From the NCBI GenBank assembly GCA_001466705.2, contig LATX02000227.1, forward strand, positions 186,001 to 250,000: DNA of 64,000 nucleotides, in the 5' to 3' direction. Origin of the DNA: Moniliophthora roreri (Eukaryota > Basidiomycota > Agaricomycetes > Agaricales > Marasmiaceae). Every line of letters begins with the position of its first letter. Positions within the stretch are counted from its first letter, which is position 1. This document shows positions 37,055 through 48,309 of this stretch, piece after piece. Both the position numbers and the translations under genes were made by a program. The notes under the pieces were generated by a model. It did no database searches. It was given only the letters and a program-made list of their open reading frames with translations, and was not told the origin of the DNA.

Positions 37055-40000
37055 GGCTTGGAGACTTTGGGGGAAGGGTTACTACAAGTTAACATAGCCT
37101 TAAAGCGGCTTAAAAGTAACCTTGAAGCGTGCATCCAGCAAGGTGCACAATGTGCGTTGGCGTATCTGGTTGGATGCTGCGTTAATATGATCGCAAACGT
37201 AACGCTTCACGTATTGCTGATCACTTCATTGACTCTTTCTCCGTACTATCTCCACAAACCGTCCTGCCCGTATTCACAAAAAAACCGACATTTTCTCACT
37301 TGTCATGGTGGCGTAGGTTCCCAACGACCACGTGATGGTTGGTCGAGCGAGCGGTCCCAATTTCGAGAACTAATCAGGCGCAGCTCGCAGAAACCGACAA
37401 TCCATGATTCTCTTCCAGAGAGACCAAAGACCTTTGGTGTAACACGTTGGGTAGAATCACTGGCAGCGTAACGTTAAACAGGTGTCGGAACCATTCGATC
37501 GTTAGCGAATGTGTTTTCATTGGCCATGCAGACAGGGAAGATGGATAGAGGAGTGCTACGCTCGCACTGAATCGTTAATGGGCGTCAAACGTACACATGC
37601 ACAGAACGTGCGAGCCGGAATGGATTCAGGAAGGAGCATCGGGAGACTTACTGCGAACACGATCTGCGTATCGGAGTCCTGGTTTCAATGGGAGCAATCA
37701 GGAGCTTTCATTTTGTGGCGTCGTGAAAGGTGATCAAGATTCAAGAATCAAGCAAGTGACTCTTGGGAGATTGCAGAGCATTCTATTCGGGACGAGTGAA
37801 TTGCCGACGGCAAGTTTATTTTTGGGTCCGCTCGGCAGTATCCGTTATTGCGTAACGCGTCTTTTTTACGAGCAGCCCGTCTCCGTCTTCTTCCTCAAGA
37901 ACTCGTTTGCCTTCATCATTCATCTTAAGGCTCCTGTCTTTGCCTATGATACGTCGTCTTTCCTGATGCCCGTCTCTCGCAGGCTCCCGTAATCGAAACA
38001 ATAGCTGCTTCCTTCGTCGACTGAGAAAACGAGCCTAGGTATCCCCCCTGCCCTACGCATTTAGGGCTACAGACACTACTATCTCCGAAAAGGAATCGAA
38101 GGGAATTTGGTTGGTTACAGTGTCCAAACGGTAGTGTGTTAGCTGAGGAAGGTGTGTCTCCTCTCCCTATCAATACAACTCAATACTGACATGTCAACAG
38201 GCATGAGAAGGAACCAATCCGAACGGAAGACCATGCTGAACATAGCTTTTGTAGTGGTATATCTCCCCATACCCGCTTTCCACTGCCTCCTAGCCGGGCA
38301 CACTTCTCCAACCCACACCCACACCCACGAATGACATGAAGGGTCCGATAGCACAGGATACGACGGTCTCTCTCCAGGGCAGCTGCGTATCACTGCATGT
38401 CTTGATGTAATTCCGGCAGTGCTGGTGGCGGTTTGTCAGCCGCACATTTAACGCCGCTTCCGCACCATCTCCCGGACCGTACATCCCCATACCATAAAAT
38501 ATACCTACACCGCCAATGTGTCCTGACCTCCTCACGAGGTCGTAGGGCTGAGGTTGTGCGATCTCCCCCGCTCCCCAATGCTTGACCTCAGAAGATGTCG
38601 AAAAATCGATTCGTTGACCTCCTACGAGACCCCGGGTTCGATCAGGATTCCGCGCGGGTAGCAACGCCATCACGGCTTGCATTACGGCTCACCTTTTTAC
38701 GGTTCCTGTTCCGTGCCGCCGATCCTTTTGCTTTTGAATCATTCCAATTTCTAGGTGCAGCAAACACATATATCATTAATGAATCTAGACTACAGAGTAC
38801 AACATGGTGGGCCTAAGCTACCATAAGTCCCCTCGAATTTAGAGACTCTGTATATATAACGACAATTACCTACAGCAATACTATGTCAGTAAGTTGCCCT
38901 TTGTGAGTGAACAGTTCAAGACTTATTTGCTTTGCAACACTTCTAGCTTGAAGTTGCAGCAGAGATCTGCTCATGTAAGTTAGTGACAATGAGATGAGAT
39001 GGGATGTATTGACTTACCATGAACAGAATCCAGGAACTTAGAGGAAAAAATTGCTGAAGTTCAAAAGTCAGAGAGGGAGAACGTGGGGCTAGAAGCAAGA
39101 GTGTCTTAAAGTCAATCGTCTTTTATGCCACGTCAAAAAATCAAACACTGGCAAATATCGGTAAGGGAGGGTACAAAACTGTTGAAGCGGAAGGCTTTAC
39201 GTGCCGTTGGAGGCTATTGGCTGGGGCCGCCGCTCATATTCTGAGGCGCGCTCGGTTTTGCAGTCATGCCATGCGACTTCTCGTGCCCAGGGTTCCAGAC
39301 CTCTGACGAGCTCAAATCGAGGTCCTCCGAGGTCCCAGCACGATGTCCCTCAACCTCTCGTTCTGGATCAAACCGACATCTGGTCACTTTGGTGGTGTAG
39401 TCCAAACATCAACTCGAACGACATTTGAAGAGTTCCCACTCGTACTCGATCCAAATGCAGAATTCGAGGAACACCGTGCTTATGTTATGGATGCATAGGT
39501 ATACAAGACGAGATTCCTCGTAGACATGAGAGTTTGGCTGCAGGAAGAGTCTCCGAAGGAGAAAGCGCAGTGTTAAGGTAGTGGCTGGGAACGGGAAAGA
39601 CGACAGATGTGCACGTTATCGTGAATTGGTGAGTAATTGTTCGTTGTACGACCGCTAATGGAGACGCTGATCCATTAATTATGTACCAGCTCACTTTCCT
39701 CGGTGGTTGAGGTCGTCATTTAGGTGAGTCGTCGTCATTGAGATTATGTTGGGTTGTGTTGCTATTTTCCCTCGCACATGCTCATTTGTCCAAGTACAAC
39801 ATTGCAGTCATGTAACCTTTTGATGAAATATAGCCATTGCATCCTCGTTGCACCACATTGTCACGTCTATTCTCCCTCGAAAACACAATGCCTTCAGGGA
39901 AATCTTTAATTTGTTTTGTATCTGATGAGGTTGTACTCGGCTTATTGCAGCGCTTCCGGCTTAGGTGGTATCCGTCCTTGCGTAGATCAGTTGCATTTTT

Positions 40001-40464
40001 TCATCTTTCTCAGTCTAACGGATGGAATGGGCGAGAGGCTAACCGCAGCTTTGATACGTAGAGGTAGTTTCGCCGTACCGACTCTTTGCTTCGGGACATA
40101 GATACTCATTGCATCATTCTCAACCGTGACTCGTTTCCCCGACCCACCAACAAGCAAAACCGAATAATGGCGAGCCTGAAACAGCGTACGATAATGAAGG
40201 AGAATCATTTGAATCAATAGAGTATTGAAGTCTTAGATCAAGAGCAAGCACACATGAATGAGATTCAAGCCAGTAGTTTGGGCCCTGCCAACCATATTTA
40301 AAACGTTAGGACAAGTTCGGCTCACTGGGTACCGAGCTTGCATCGCTATATCTGTCCTTGCGTCATGATTACCCAGCTAACGTCACGCATCGCCGCATTT
40401 TCTGCCCAGGGCAAGGACTTCAAGACTATACTACAGTCATTAGGTAGGCTCTGTGAATATATGA
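37055..40464. other. intergenic mosaic of duplicated segments, no convincing gene
   Basis: From 37055 to about 37755 the sequence parallels 44376-45000, the shared 5' flank of the two membrane genes; the match ends after AAGCAAG. 37820-38240 parallels 9340-9760, and 39543-39680 parallels 14438-14570. Open frames exist because the DNA is CG-rich (for example minus 38682-38290), but none shows a domain. 40199-40464 is the 3' flank of the 7-TM gene. Confidence 0.5.
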
Positions 40465-42026
40465 TTATTCATCCTTTGATGGATTGCCGCTCCAATTTTC
40501 TGAGGTATTAGAACCAGCCTCATCTTGAACCCTATGTAATCCTCCAATCGAAACCGAGACCCGCTGCAGCTGACGGGACGTGGATTCCGTTGGATCCTCA
40601 ACATGCTGATGCATAGTAAATTGTAGAGTCGTTATCGTGTGGTCTATGCTCTCGAACGATTTTCCCGCTCGAGCACGTGCAATAACCAGCGTTGGAGCAA
40701 TACCCTGCCGCATGTCATTTTAACTGTGAGCCAAAGACGAGAAACGATGCACTCACGGCGACCTGGAAAACAACTGGAGAGAAATCTATAGGAGTCGATG
40801 GGTTACTCGCATAGACAATGATCAAATTGATTGTAATGGCTATAGGGGAAAGAACCCCGGATTCCAGACTGTAAATTCAATTGCATTAGTACTCTTACAA
40901 TAATGTGCAATAAAGTTGGTTGGCTTGCATGATTGCTATAACCGTTCGATACATGAGCGGTGTCCTCCGACCCAACAGTCGTCGTACTTGTCGGCTGATG
41001 TACCAAATTCTGCCCGCTACAGGTCATGAGTGACGTGCTGAAAAGATTGACTCGGGGCGTACCAGTCAAGAGCGCTATCAAAAAGCTCAACGTAGCATTA
41101 ATGATATGGACAGAGAGCGCCATCCTATTTCCCCTCAAATATAGACTCCAGTTCCACTTATTGGATGCCATGTAGATACTTCCAGTCACCCTACGCCTGT
41201 TCATTCATGATTAGCAAGCTCGTGAAGTGGACCATTCAAGGAAGAAAGACCTACATGTACGACATAACGCTGCAAATACAAGCGGTAAAGCGACGATTTT
41301 GCGCTTGTCCCATATTGTATAACACCGATGGATCTGTGGAAAGGTATGAGCGAGGAACGAGACGGCAATGAACATTTGGGCTTGTATTACCACCGTCAAA
41401 TCGGAAATCAAACTCAAAAAAAAAGAAAGAACGTTTCAGCAATTGCCTCCATATGCAAAGCTCGAAGCTGACATGATCAATCCTCGTAGTGCATTGAGTA
41501 TCCCTCTGAAATTGTTTGACTCGATAAGTAGGGAACATTGACATAAGATTGGAGAACTCACCTTTGCGCTACATTGGCGACATCATGCGCCAAATGCTCA
41601 AGGAAAGGCTCATAATTCCTCGACCTGGCCATATCATAGAAAAACAACGCCTGATCATAATAGTGCCAGGTAGACATCGCAGTCAAGATTGTTGCGAAAC
41701 CGAACAATAGAAGAGTGGACCAAACGTAGATTTTATTCCTTCTATCATTATCGGGGTCTTTCTTCGAATGCCGAAAGATCGAGACGCATATGCTGAAGAT
41801 GACAACGTAAATACCTGATCGAGTCTTTGAGCTAGACGAATAATGAGACGCAAACTCCTCTCACCGTAGGCGAGAAAAGTCACCTATGTATGTAGGGCAT
41901 AAGAATCGAGTACGGGAGCGATATAAGGGCAATGGATCTTACGAGTATAGTGTTGAGTGGCAATGTCACTACAAATTGTCTGTCTAGAAAAGGCGCGACT
42001 GTTTCCTCCAGGTCCGAGGAAGACAT
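40465..42026 (-). CDS. multi-pass (probably 7-TM) fungal membrane protein, intact CG-rich copy
   Basis: Exon 1 is 42026-41943 (MSSSDLEETVAPF..., 28 codons). Exon 2 is a 19-nt micro-exon, 41883-41865. Exon 3 is 41814-41562 (IYVVIFSICVSIFRHSKKD...). Middle exons between about 41.42 and 40.77 kb carry HRCYTIWDKRKIVALPLVFAAL and LESGVLSPIAITINLIIVYA. The last exon, 40704-40465, begins GIAPTLVIARARAG and ends in an acidic tail. All borders I followed are GT-AG. The architecture of about seven hydrophobic segments, an RCYxIW motif and a GIAPTL motif defines an agaricomycete family of unknown function. It is the best preserved of six copies in the window. The middle exon borders are not fully resolved. 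Confidence 0.75.
41865..41883 (-). other. 19-nt micro-exon of the 7-TM gene
   Basis: GTGACTTTTCTCGCCTACG lies between a TAG acceptor and a GTGAGA donor. It starts in phase 0 and leaves phase 1, joining as VTFLAYG-IYVV. The same 19-nt exon (VMFYVHG) is found at 23115-23133 and, with the last His replaced by Tyr, at 51599-51617. Confidence 0.75.
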
Positions 42027-42089
42027 AACGAGGGTACGGATACGTGTGGGTGGTTTCAATCATAAGGGTTCCCTTATACTTATATCTAG

Positions 42090-43468
42090 GGACCCCAGGA
42101 AAGCGGGGAATGATTATGATACGCGAATTTATAGAATAGGGCCTGGAAGAGTTATCCTAGGTGACGACTTGTCAGTCAGTGATTGACAACAGGCCGTAAT
42201 TAGTAGAAGTGCGACCGGTCGTCTCTTCTATGGTACCCATCAGGAAGAGAAGAAAGGAGTGACCAATGATGGGCTCGACGGGCCCAACAGGAAGTCACAA
42301 CAATTACGTCTGAAAAAGGGGGTTTCTGAAAACCCCGCGGTAAGGGGAGTTAGTAGTGCTCGAAACGTTCACTCAGTGCAAACCTGCTGCATTACAGAGT
42401 AGTATAGAAGTATCTCCGCCACTTGCCTCAGAATCTCACGAGTTCCGTCGCCGCTGTCCGGCCCCTTTCTGTGAGAGAAGTGAGTGCGATGGAGGCGTAC
42501 CTTGCCCAAGAGCAAGTCAGAAGGGGCAGACGAGCAAGTTCCTTGTGTACTAGTTCAGCCTATGTCGTCCTTGACCATCATAAGCTCAGGATCCTGAAAA
42601 TTTCAGTCCTGTATTATCTCCGTGAAAACCTGTAGAGCTACCCTGTTCCCGGGCCCACCTTTCGCCGAAATAACGTAGTCAACATTGATTCAATTGTTGT
42701 AAGAATATGAATGTGAGTAAGGAAATCAATGTGCCTACCGAGATCCCATTCAGCTTTCGACTTGAGCAGGTGAACCATTTCGGCGGACATTTGGCTAGGA
42801 AGGTCACAATACATTAACGCGAGTTAGATCAGGTCAAAAAGGAGATCGTGACGTACGTCGTTAGTTTCTTCCCAACTCGCGCACAGATGAAGCAGGGATT
42901 ACTGTATATCTGAATGTATTCTAGGTAACAAGGCAAAAACCTTCAATTTGGCGGTACTGTTGATTGACGGGTAGTAAGGATGAGACGAGGGTCTACAGGC
43001 TTTGGCGACGGATAACGGAGAACCAGAAAGAGGTGGTCTGCGCAACCCCGAAAAATACGCTACATTAATAAGATATCAAAAACGATAGGATAGGATAGAA
43101 GACTGCTCACCAATGGATCCGCATTAGTTTGAGACACCGTGGATTCAAGCCCAAAAGTCACCAATGACACGATATAGCCGGTCATGGTGGTTTGGCAAAG
43201 AGATGGATAAGCGCGCGTAGCACACGGAAGGGAAATGACGCACGTGGAGCACGTGCCCCGAGGCGCGTCGCATCATCGCAGTTTAGTCAAAGTCGTGTAG
43301 TTGTATGTAATTGCCTGAGGTACATAAACATGCAGAAGTATCCAACGATCCACAATATAACTTGATGCATACTTGTTCAGAGTCTGTACATGAATGCTGT
43401 CAAACGTACCCAACTAATGTGCATAGATGTTTCCTCCAATTCAGATGGGTTTGTGGCGTATGTTTCGG
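42090..43468. other. no gene recognised
   Basis: CG-rich, short frames only. From about 43175 it becomes the 3' flank shared with 35.4-35.9 kb. That shared flank lacks the MITE found at 35431. Confidence 0.45.
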
Positions 43469-44375
43469 CTACACCATGGTAGAGGGAGCAGATGCACAGC
43501 GTCGAAGTTTAAGGCAGGCGGAGCTGTCATGTGGTGAAGCAGCAGACGCCTCAGTTTCTGTGCTGTAAATGCGTCAGAAAGCAAGATGTGATTTTGTTTC
43601 TGTAAACTCACCTTGTGTTATTCCCTTTTTTATGTCCTGGTAACTTAGCCATCGCCCTTAGTATCCACGCTCTAACCTTCGATCTTAGTACCCACGCTCT
43701 AAACATCACAATAATCTTCCCGAGCAATGGCATGCATATCGATATCAACGCAGTGACCAGAGCCAGCGTCTGACCGTAGCTCCAGCTCTCCTCCTCTGGG
43801 CCCTTCAATGCAGCCCGGTTCAACCGGACTGTTTGCTCTGTCGAGTAAATGAAGAAGACCATGAAAGAAGTCGGTCCACCGAGAATGGCTATATTCAGGC
43901 ATACGTCGAAAATGAGACGGGGTTTGACGTGTACCGTGGGGCGACTCCGGATCCTGCTGAAAGCCCATGTGAAAAGGATAGGAAGGCTCAGTGGGATGAG
44001 TATGATAATGACCAAAATCCCCGTAATAATCATGTTGAGCATGGCACCCGAGCCAACATAGGTAAAGAAAGCACTGTATGTGAGGAAGAAATTGCGTAGG
44101 TGAGTATTGTGACTGTCAATGGGGATGAATAACCAATATGAAGTTTTAGTAAAGCATTCTAATCCAACTGAGTAATGTTCAAAATAACTTCGGTTATACC
44201 AGAACCAAAGCCCAAAACTACCAGTCAACATTGCATGAATGAGATGCAAGAAATGAAGCACTAGCTCTTCCTTATCCTGTCTTATCTCCCTTATCCTCCT
44301 TATTCTCCTTCCAAACACATACCGCCGTAATGCAATATAGGATAAACCAAGGCTATTCAGTAATGTAAGGTTCAT
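43469..44375 (-). CDS. N-terminally shortened paralog of the 35.9-37.05 kb membrane protein
   Basis: Exon 1 is 44375-43612 and exon 2 is 43562-43469, separated by a 49-nt intron at the same position as in the paralog. This gives about 285 residues. The protein starts MNLTLLNSLGLSYIALR, which aligns with Met120 of the paralog (MNLALLNVLSLSYIACA). The DNA just upstream (CTCCAAGCC before ATG) equals the DNA upstream of the paralog's Met1. The first 119 codons, including NADIAGLGVR and the first two or three membrane segments, are therefore precisely missing. The rest keeps hydrophobic segments and a Lys/Arg-rich tail. The frame is open. Whether the short product inserts and works is unknown. Confidence 0.7.
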
Positions 44376-45000
44376 GGCTTGGAGACTTGGGTGGGGGGTT
44401 TACTACAAGGCAATATAGCCTTAGAACGGTTTAAAAGCAACCTTGAAGCGTGCATCCAGCAAGGTGCACAATGTGTGTCGGCATATCTGGCTGGATGCTG
44501 CGTTAATATGACTGTAAACGTGACGCTTCGCGTACCGCCGATCACTTCATTGAATCCATCTCCGTGTTACCTCCACAAACCCCCTGCCCGTATCCACAAA
44601 AAACCGACATTTTCGCTCGTTTATTTGATCCCTGTCGTGGTGGCGTAGGTTCCCAATAACTATGTGATAAACGAGCAGCCCCAACTTCGAGAACTGATCG
44701 AGTGCAGGTCACGAAAACCGAGAGACCAAAGACCTTTGGTGTAACATCATTTGATCATTAGCGGATGTGTTTTTGTTAACCATGCAGACGTGGAAGATGG
44801 ACAGAAGAGCGCTACGCTCGTACTGAATCGTGAACGGGCGTCAAACGTACACATGCACGGAACGTGCGAGCTGGAATAGATAGCGAGCCTTACCGCGGAC
44901 ACGTTCTGCGCCTCGGGGTCATGGGATTCAAATGGGAGCGATCAGCACCTTTCAATTTGTGGCGCCGCGAAAGGTGATCAAGATTCACGAACCAAGCAAG

Positions 45001-46580
45001 GGAAGGTAAAATGTGAACCTAATTCCTGAGCCACCCAGACGCTAGCAGATTATGATAGCACTTACGAGACAGCAGTTCTTCCCGGCAACTTAGCGGATCA
45101 TCCCCAGTGTACGACTAATAGAAAGCACACAAAGTCCGAGTTCCCGGTTGAAGAGGTCCTGTTTGAGCCTTTGCGACGTGCGAGCAGCCTTGAAAGCATA
45201 GAATTTGAGATCCCAGTCAAAGGATTCGGAGAGAACCACAGATAAAAAGTTTAATGACTCTTCACGACTTGCGGCGAGGGAAAGCAGTTACCTCCAATGG
45301 TAACCCACTTCTTCCTCTTCTCCCCGCTGTCAGTAATCCAAAATGAGCGTCAAAGGTTATATTTGCATGATTCATTGATGCTCGACAGCAAGGTAAGATC
45401 TTGAGGCACCCACATAAGCGCCTACAGCACCCTACACGGCGTTCAACGATCAATCGGAGTACTGGAGCAAGACAAAGTGTACATTAACGGAGGACGCCCG
45501 GACCATCGAACCATTGATAGGCTTTAAGTGAACGATCTGGATTGAATGAATCAAGCGGAGGTGTGAGATCCAGATAAAAAAGCGTACCTTAACGAACACG
45601 ACAACACAATCGAACCATTGGTTGGGCTATGGTCGATCAACACTAATAATTGCCTACGCCTATGCACAATACGAACGCGCTCCAGGGGAAACCAAAGTGA
45701 CGGATCTGGCAAAGAATTGCTGATAGACGGAATGGAACTTGAGGCATGCCCTTTGCCAACACGGGCTCCCATTTCTGCTTGAGATAGGATACCGTTTTTA
45801 CCCGTTCGAATCTACAGCCGCTTCGTGTGTTATCTTATACTCCATTTGAGAGGGAAACAGCTACTTACCGTAGCAGGACGCCAACCTGCCTCATCCTCGG
45901 TCACTTTAGCTGCCGGTGGATTATCATCGTCGAAGTTTTAATCCGCCATCTGTGGATGAGAATCCGATTCATCCAGCAGATGGGACCCAAAGATAAAAAG
46001 TGGTCTTGTTGACCAAACCTGCCAGTATGAACGCAACCACAAGTTTTCGAGAACGTTATGAGCGAGGGAGAGGGCGCTTTTCCACTTTTTTCTTTTTTTG
46101 AACCAATGAGGAAGAATAAATCGTAATTAGCCCTCCGCATGTCAGACATCGAGTGTTGCTGAAAGAACATGAATCAACCCAGATGAAATTGAGACGAAGC
46201 GTTGACCTAGCGATGGATGATGATGGTTCGGTGAAAAAGGTAAGATAGGCGAACATGGTGATGATCGCATGACACGTGCCTGGCTTTGGGGCACAATCTT
46301 GTCAAGAACAAACAAGTTCATTTGATGATACTTGAAACGGCCCAGGGATAAATTCAACCCCTTTAGGAGAAGGAGTTGGTAAACCAACACGGCATGCAAC
46401 TGATTGTAAGATCCAAAGCTTTTGGATGAGCAAAAAGTATCGTTTAAAACTGCATGTCGAGGATGAAATCCCGCATATTGATATGAAAAGCCTGGTGTCA
46501 TACGTACGCGCTATGCTTGTATATCCAAACCAAGAGAGACTGAAGTTGAAAAAAAATTTTTTTCCGAACGTTCCCGATTA
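45001..46580. other. CG-rich spacer without a recognised gene
   Basis: After the duplicated flank ends at about 45000, frames are short and without domains on either strand. A minus frame at 46501-46142 is open for 119 codons but has no recognisable feature. Poly-A and poly-T tracts occur at 46549-46563. Confidence 0.4.
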
Positions 46581-46649
46581 TGATTCGATCCAGACTTGAA
46601 CTGGAGGGCTAACAACGAGGCTTGCGATAACCGACTACACCATCGGACC
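46581..46649 (-). pseudogene. truncated tRNA-like element
   Basis: On the minus strand GGTCCGATGGTGTAGTCGG gives a plausible acceptor strand, A box and D arm. TCCAG...CTGGATCGAATCA gives a T arm, B box and acceptor strand. Only about 17 nt lie where an anticodon arm plus variable loop should be, and they do not fold as one. The arms resemble the nearby tRNA-Val genes. Probably a dead tRNA copy. Confidence 0.55.
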
Positions 46650-47300
46650 TCGTTGATCGCGATGAACCCTGTTGTTTATATCTCGTCCCAGCTGGAAAAA
46701 CTCGAAGAATCATTTCCTGTTTTCGAGTACGTTCATTTGGAAATAAAAAAAAGTAAACAGCTTGTGAGTGGTTTGATAAAACAAGGGGGAATACTTGCGT
46801 TGCGAGTGTACCGAGTTTTGCGGAATAAAAGACGGCTGAGCCACCTGGCGGTAGAGTAAGAGAAACCCAATGGTGTGACTCGGAATTCACCCCAACAAAA
46901 GCTACGATATCCGGCGTGTCACGACTCAAGGTAGAAGATCAAGTGACAGACAGACCTTGATCTAGGGAAGGAAAAAAAAAAAAAAGTCGATAGTTCCACG
47001 TTCGTCCGAGTTCCTTTTTTTTTTTTTTTCGCCTGCTTTTCACAAGTACGATTCGGCGGGGGAGAAGATCTCAAGCAGGCAAAGTTACTATGCTGAAAGG
47101 AGGAGAAGGTGGTGGATGAAGAAGGAAAATTATCCAGGTGGGCGGGCCTAGAGTATAGCCTCATACCACCCCTAAGTCAGATGTGTGTAAAACGTCGGAA
47201 TGCGTCACTACCGACAACCTGAGCGGGAGTGGAAGGGAAGGAAACTCCATTGAGAAAAAGAAGAAGAAAAAAAAAAAAGAGAGCAATCCAACAATCGGAG
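46650..47300. other. spacer with long A and T tracts
   Basis: Holds poly-A at about 46972-46985 and poly-T at about 47013-47030, separated by about 30 bp, and another A-rich run at 47264-47279. That last run reads as T on the minus strand just downstream of the tRNA and can terminate RNA polymerase III. No protein gene was seen. Confidence 0.5.
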
Positions 47301-47400
47301 TGGTTCGATCCAGACTCGAACTGGAGACCTTCTGTGCTAACTACAAGAGCCTAATCGACTGATGTTAGACAGATGTGATAACCAACTACACCATCGAACC
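47301..47400 (-). tRNA. tRNA-Val (AAC), intron-containing
   Basis: On the minus strand the mature halves are 38 nt (47400-47363) and 36 nt (47336-47301). A 26-nt intron follows position 37 of the anticodon loop (CTAACA/C). Acceptor pairs GGTTCGA/TCGAACC match perfectly, and the anticodon stem TCTGT/ACAGA and T arm TCCAG/CTGGA are intact. The A box and the B box GGTTCGA-type sequence are present. It decodes Val codons GUU (and GUC after inosine formation). Confidence 0.92.
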
Positions 47401-48309
47401 GTTGGCATTTAATTGCAGCGCAGGCTGTCATTGTGGGAATAGAACTGTCCCGTGTAAGTATGTCGAGTTGACTTGCGCAAGACGTGATGCAGCTTCCAGG
47501 TGAAGAATAGAACATTAGAAGCATTGACGTCGGCAATTATGATTTCCTCATCGGAGTCGATGTGGAGTGAGAAGCAATGAAATCTTTGAATGGGGAACGC
47601 GGTGGCAGTACCGAGAAGTGGAGCTTCGGGGTGCTGCGGTCAGTATTAGTTATCCTGTTTTAGTACAAACATTCAGTCTACTCTGAAAAGAAAACAAGTT
47701 GGGTGACGCGTTTCATGACGAACGTCTATGAATACACCTTCAGTCTATCTATACCACACTAAAGAGTACGAACCGCCGGCAAAGGAAGGGGGCATAAAAT
47801 GATGGAGATAGATAGTTCCGTTCCGCTTCCGTAGCGGAGAAACTAAATAAAACACGTTTGAGGGATGGAGGGAGATTCGAAGCGATTTACCAATATTGGT
47901 TGAGCGGAAGGATAGAGCGGAATGGTACATAAGAACAAGTGAGACAAGTCTTGGAATGGAACGTGTGGGTCTGGAGCCAGATGACGTCATGATTCATTTC
48001 CCACGTTGCTTGATCACAGGGTCGTACGACCGCTCCTTTTTTCTGTATTCGCTGTTGTCTCTTGTGTTACACCTTGTGTCACCCGTCGGCCACTCCAAAT
48101 GTCTTCAGGTGAGTGTCTCCCTCTCTACGTGTCTTGCCGTGTCTCTCTTGTTACTGTATTCTTTTTGCTTGGGACAGAGTAAGGCGGCTGAAAGGCTCGG
48201 CTCATCGCTTCGCATCGCTCGGCGGCACCCGTCCACTAATTGCCTTGCGTAACCCATTGCTTCTTTTTTCATTTTCTTCATTTCCTCCTGTCTGTTCTCG
48301 TTTACTACG
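47401..48309. other. upstream region of the surface-protein gene
   Basis: No domain-bearing frame. A strong splice-donor-like CAGGTGAGTG occurs at about 48107, and pyrimidine-rich DNA leads up to the ATG at 48310. A 5'-UTR intron is possible but not shown. Confidence 0.4.

Noticed and set aside
38630..38650. GGGTTCGATCAGG resembling a tRNA B box
   Set aside because: No A box, acceptor stem or anticodon arm at the right distance.
38139..38682. Minus-strand 130- and 84-codon frames
   Set aside because: Open mostly because the DNA is CG-rich; no domain, and the decayed copy near 9.5 kb gives no matching conserved protein.
47896..48252. Plus-strand 118-codon frame before the surface-protein gene
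   Set aside because: No domain, different frame, and it overlaps the likely promoter and 5' leader.
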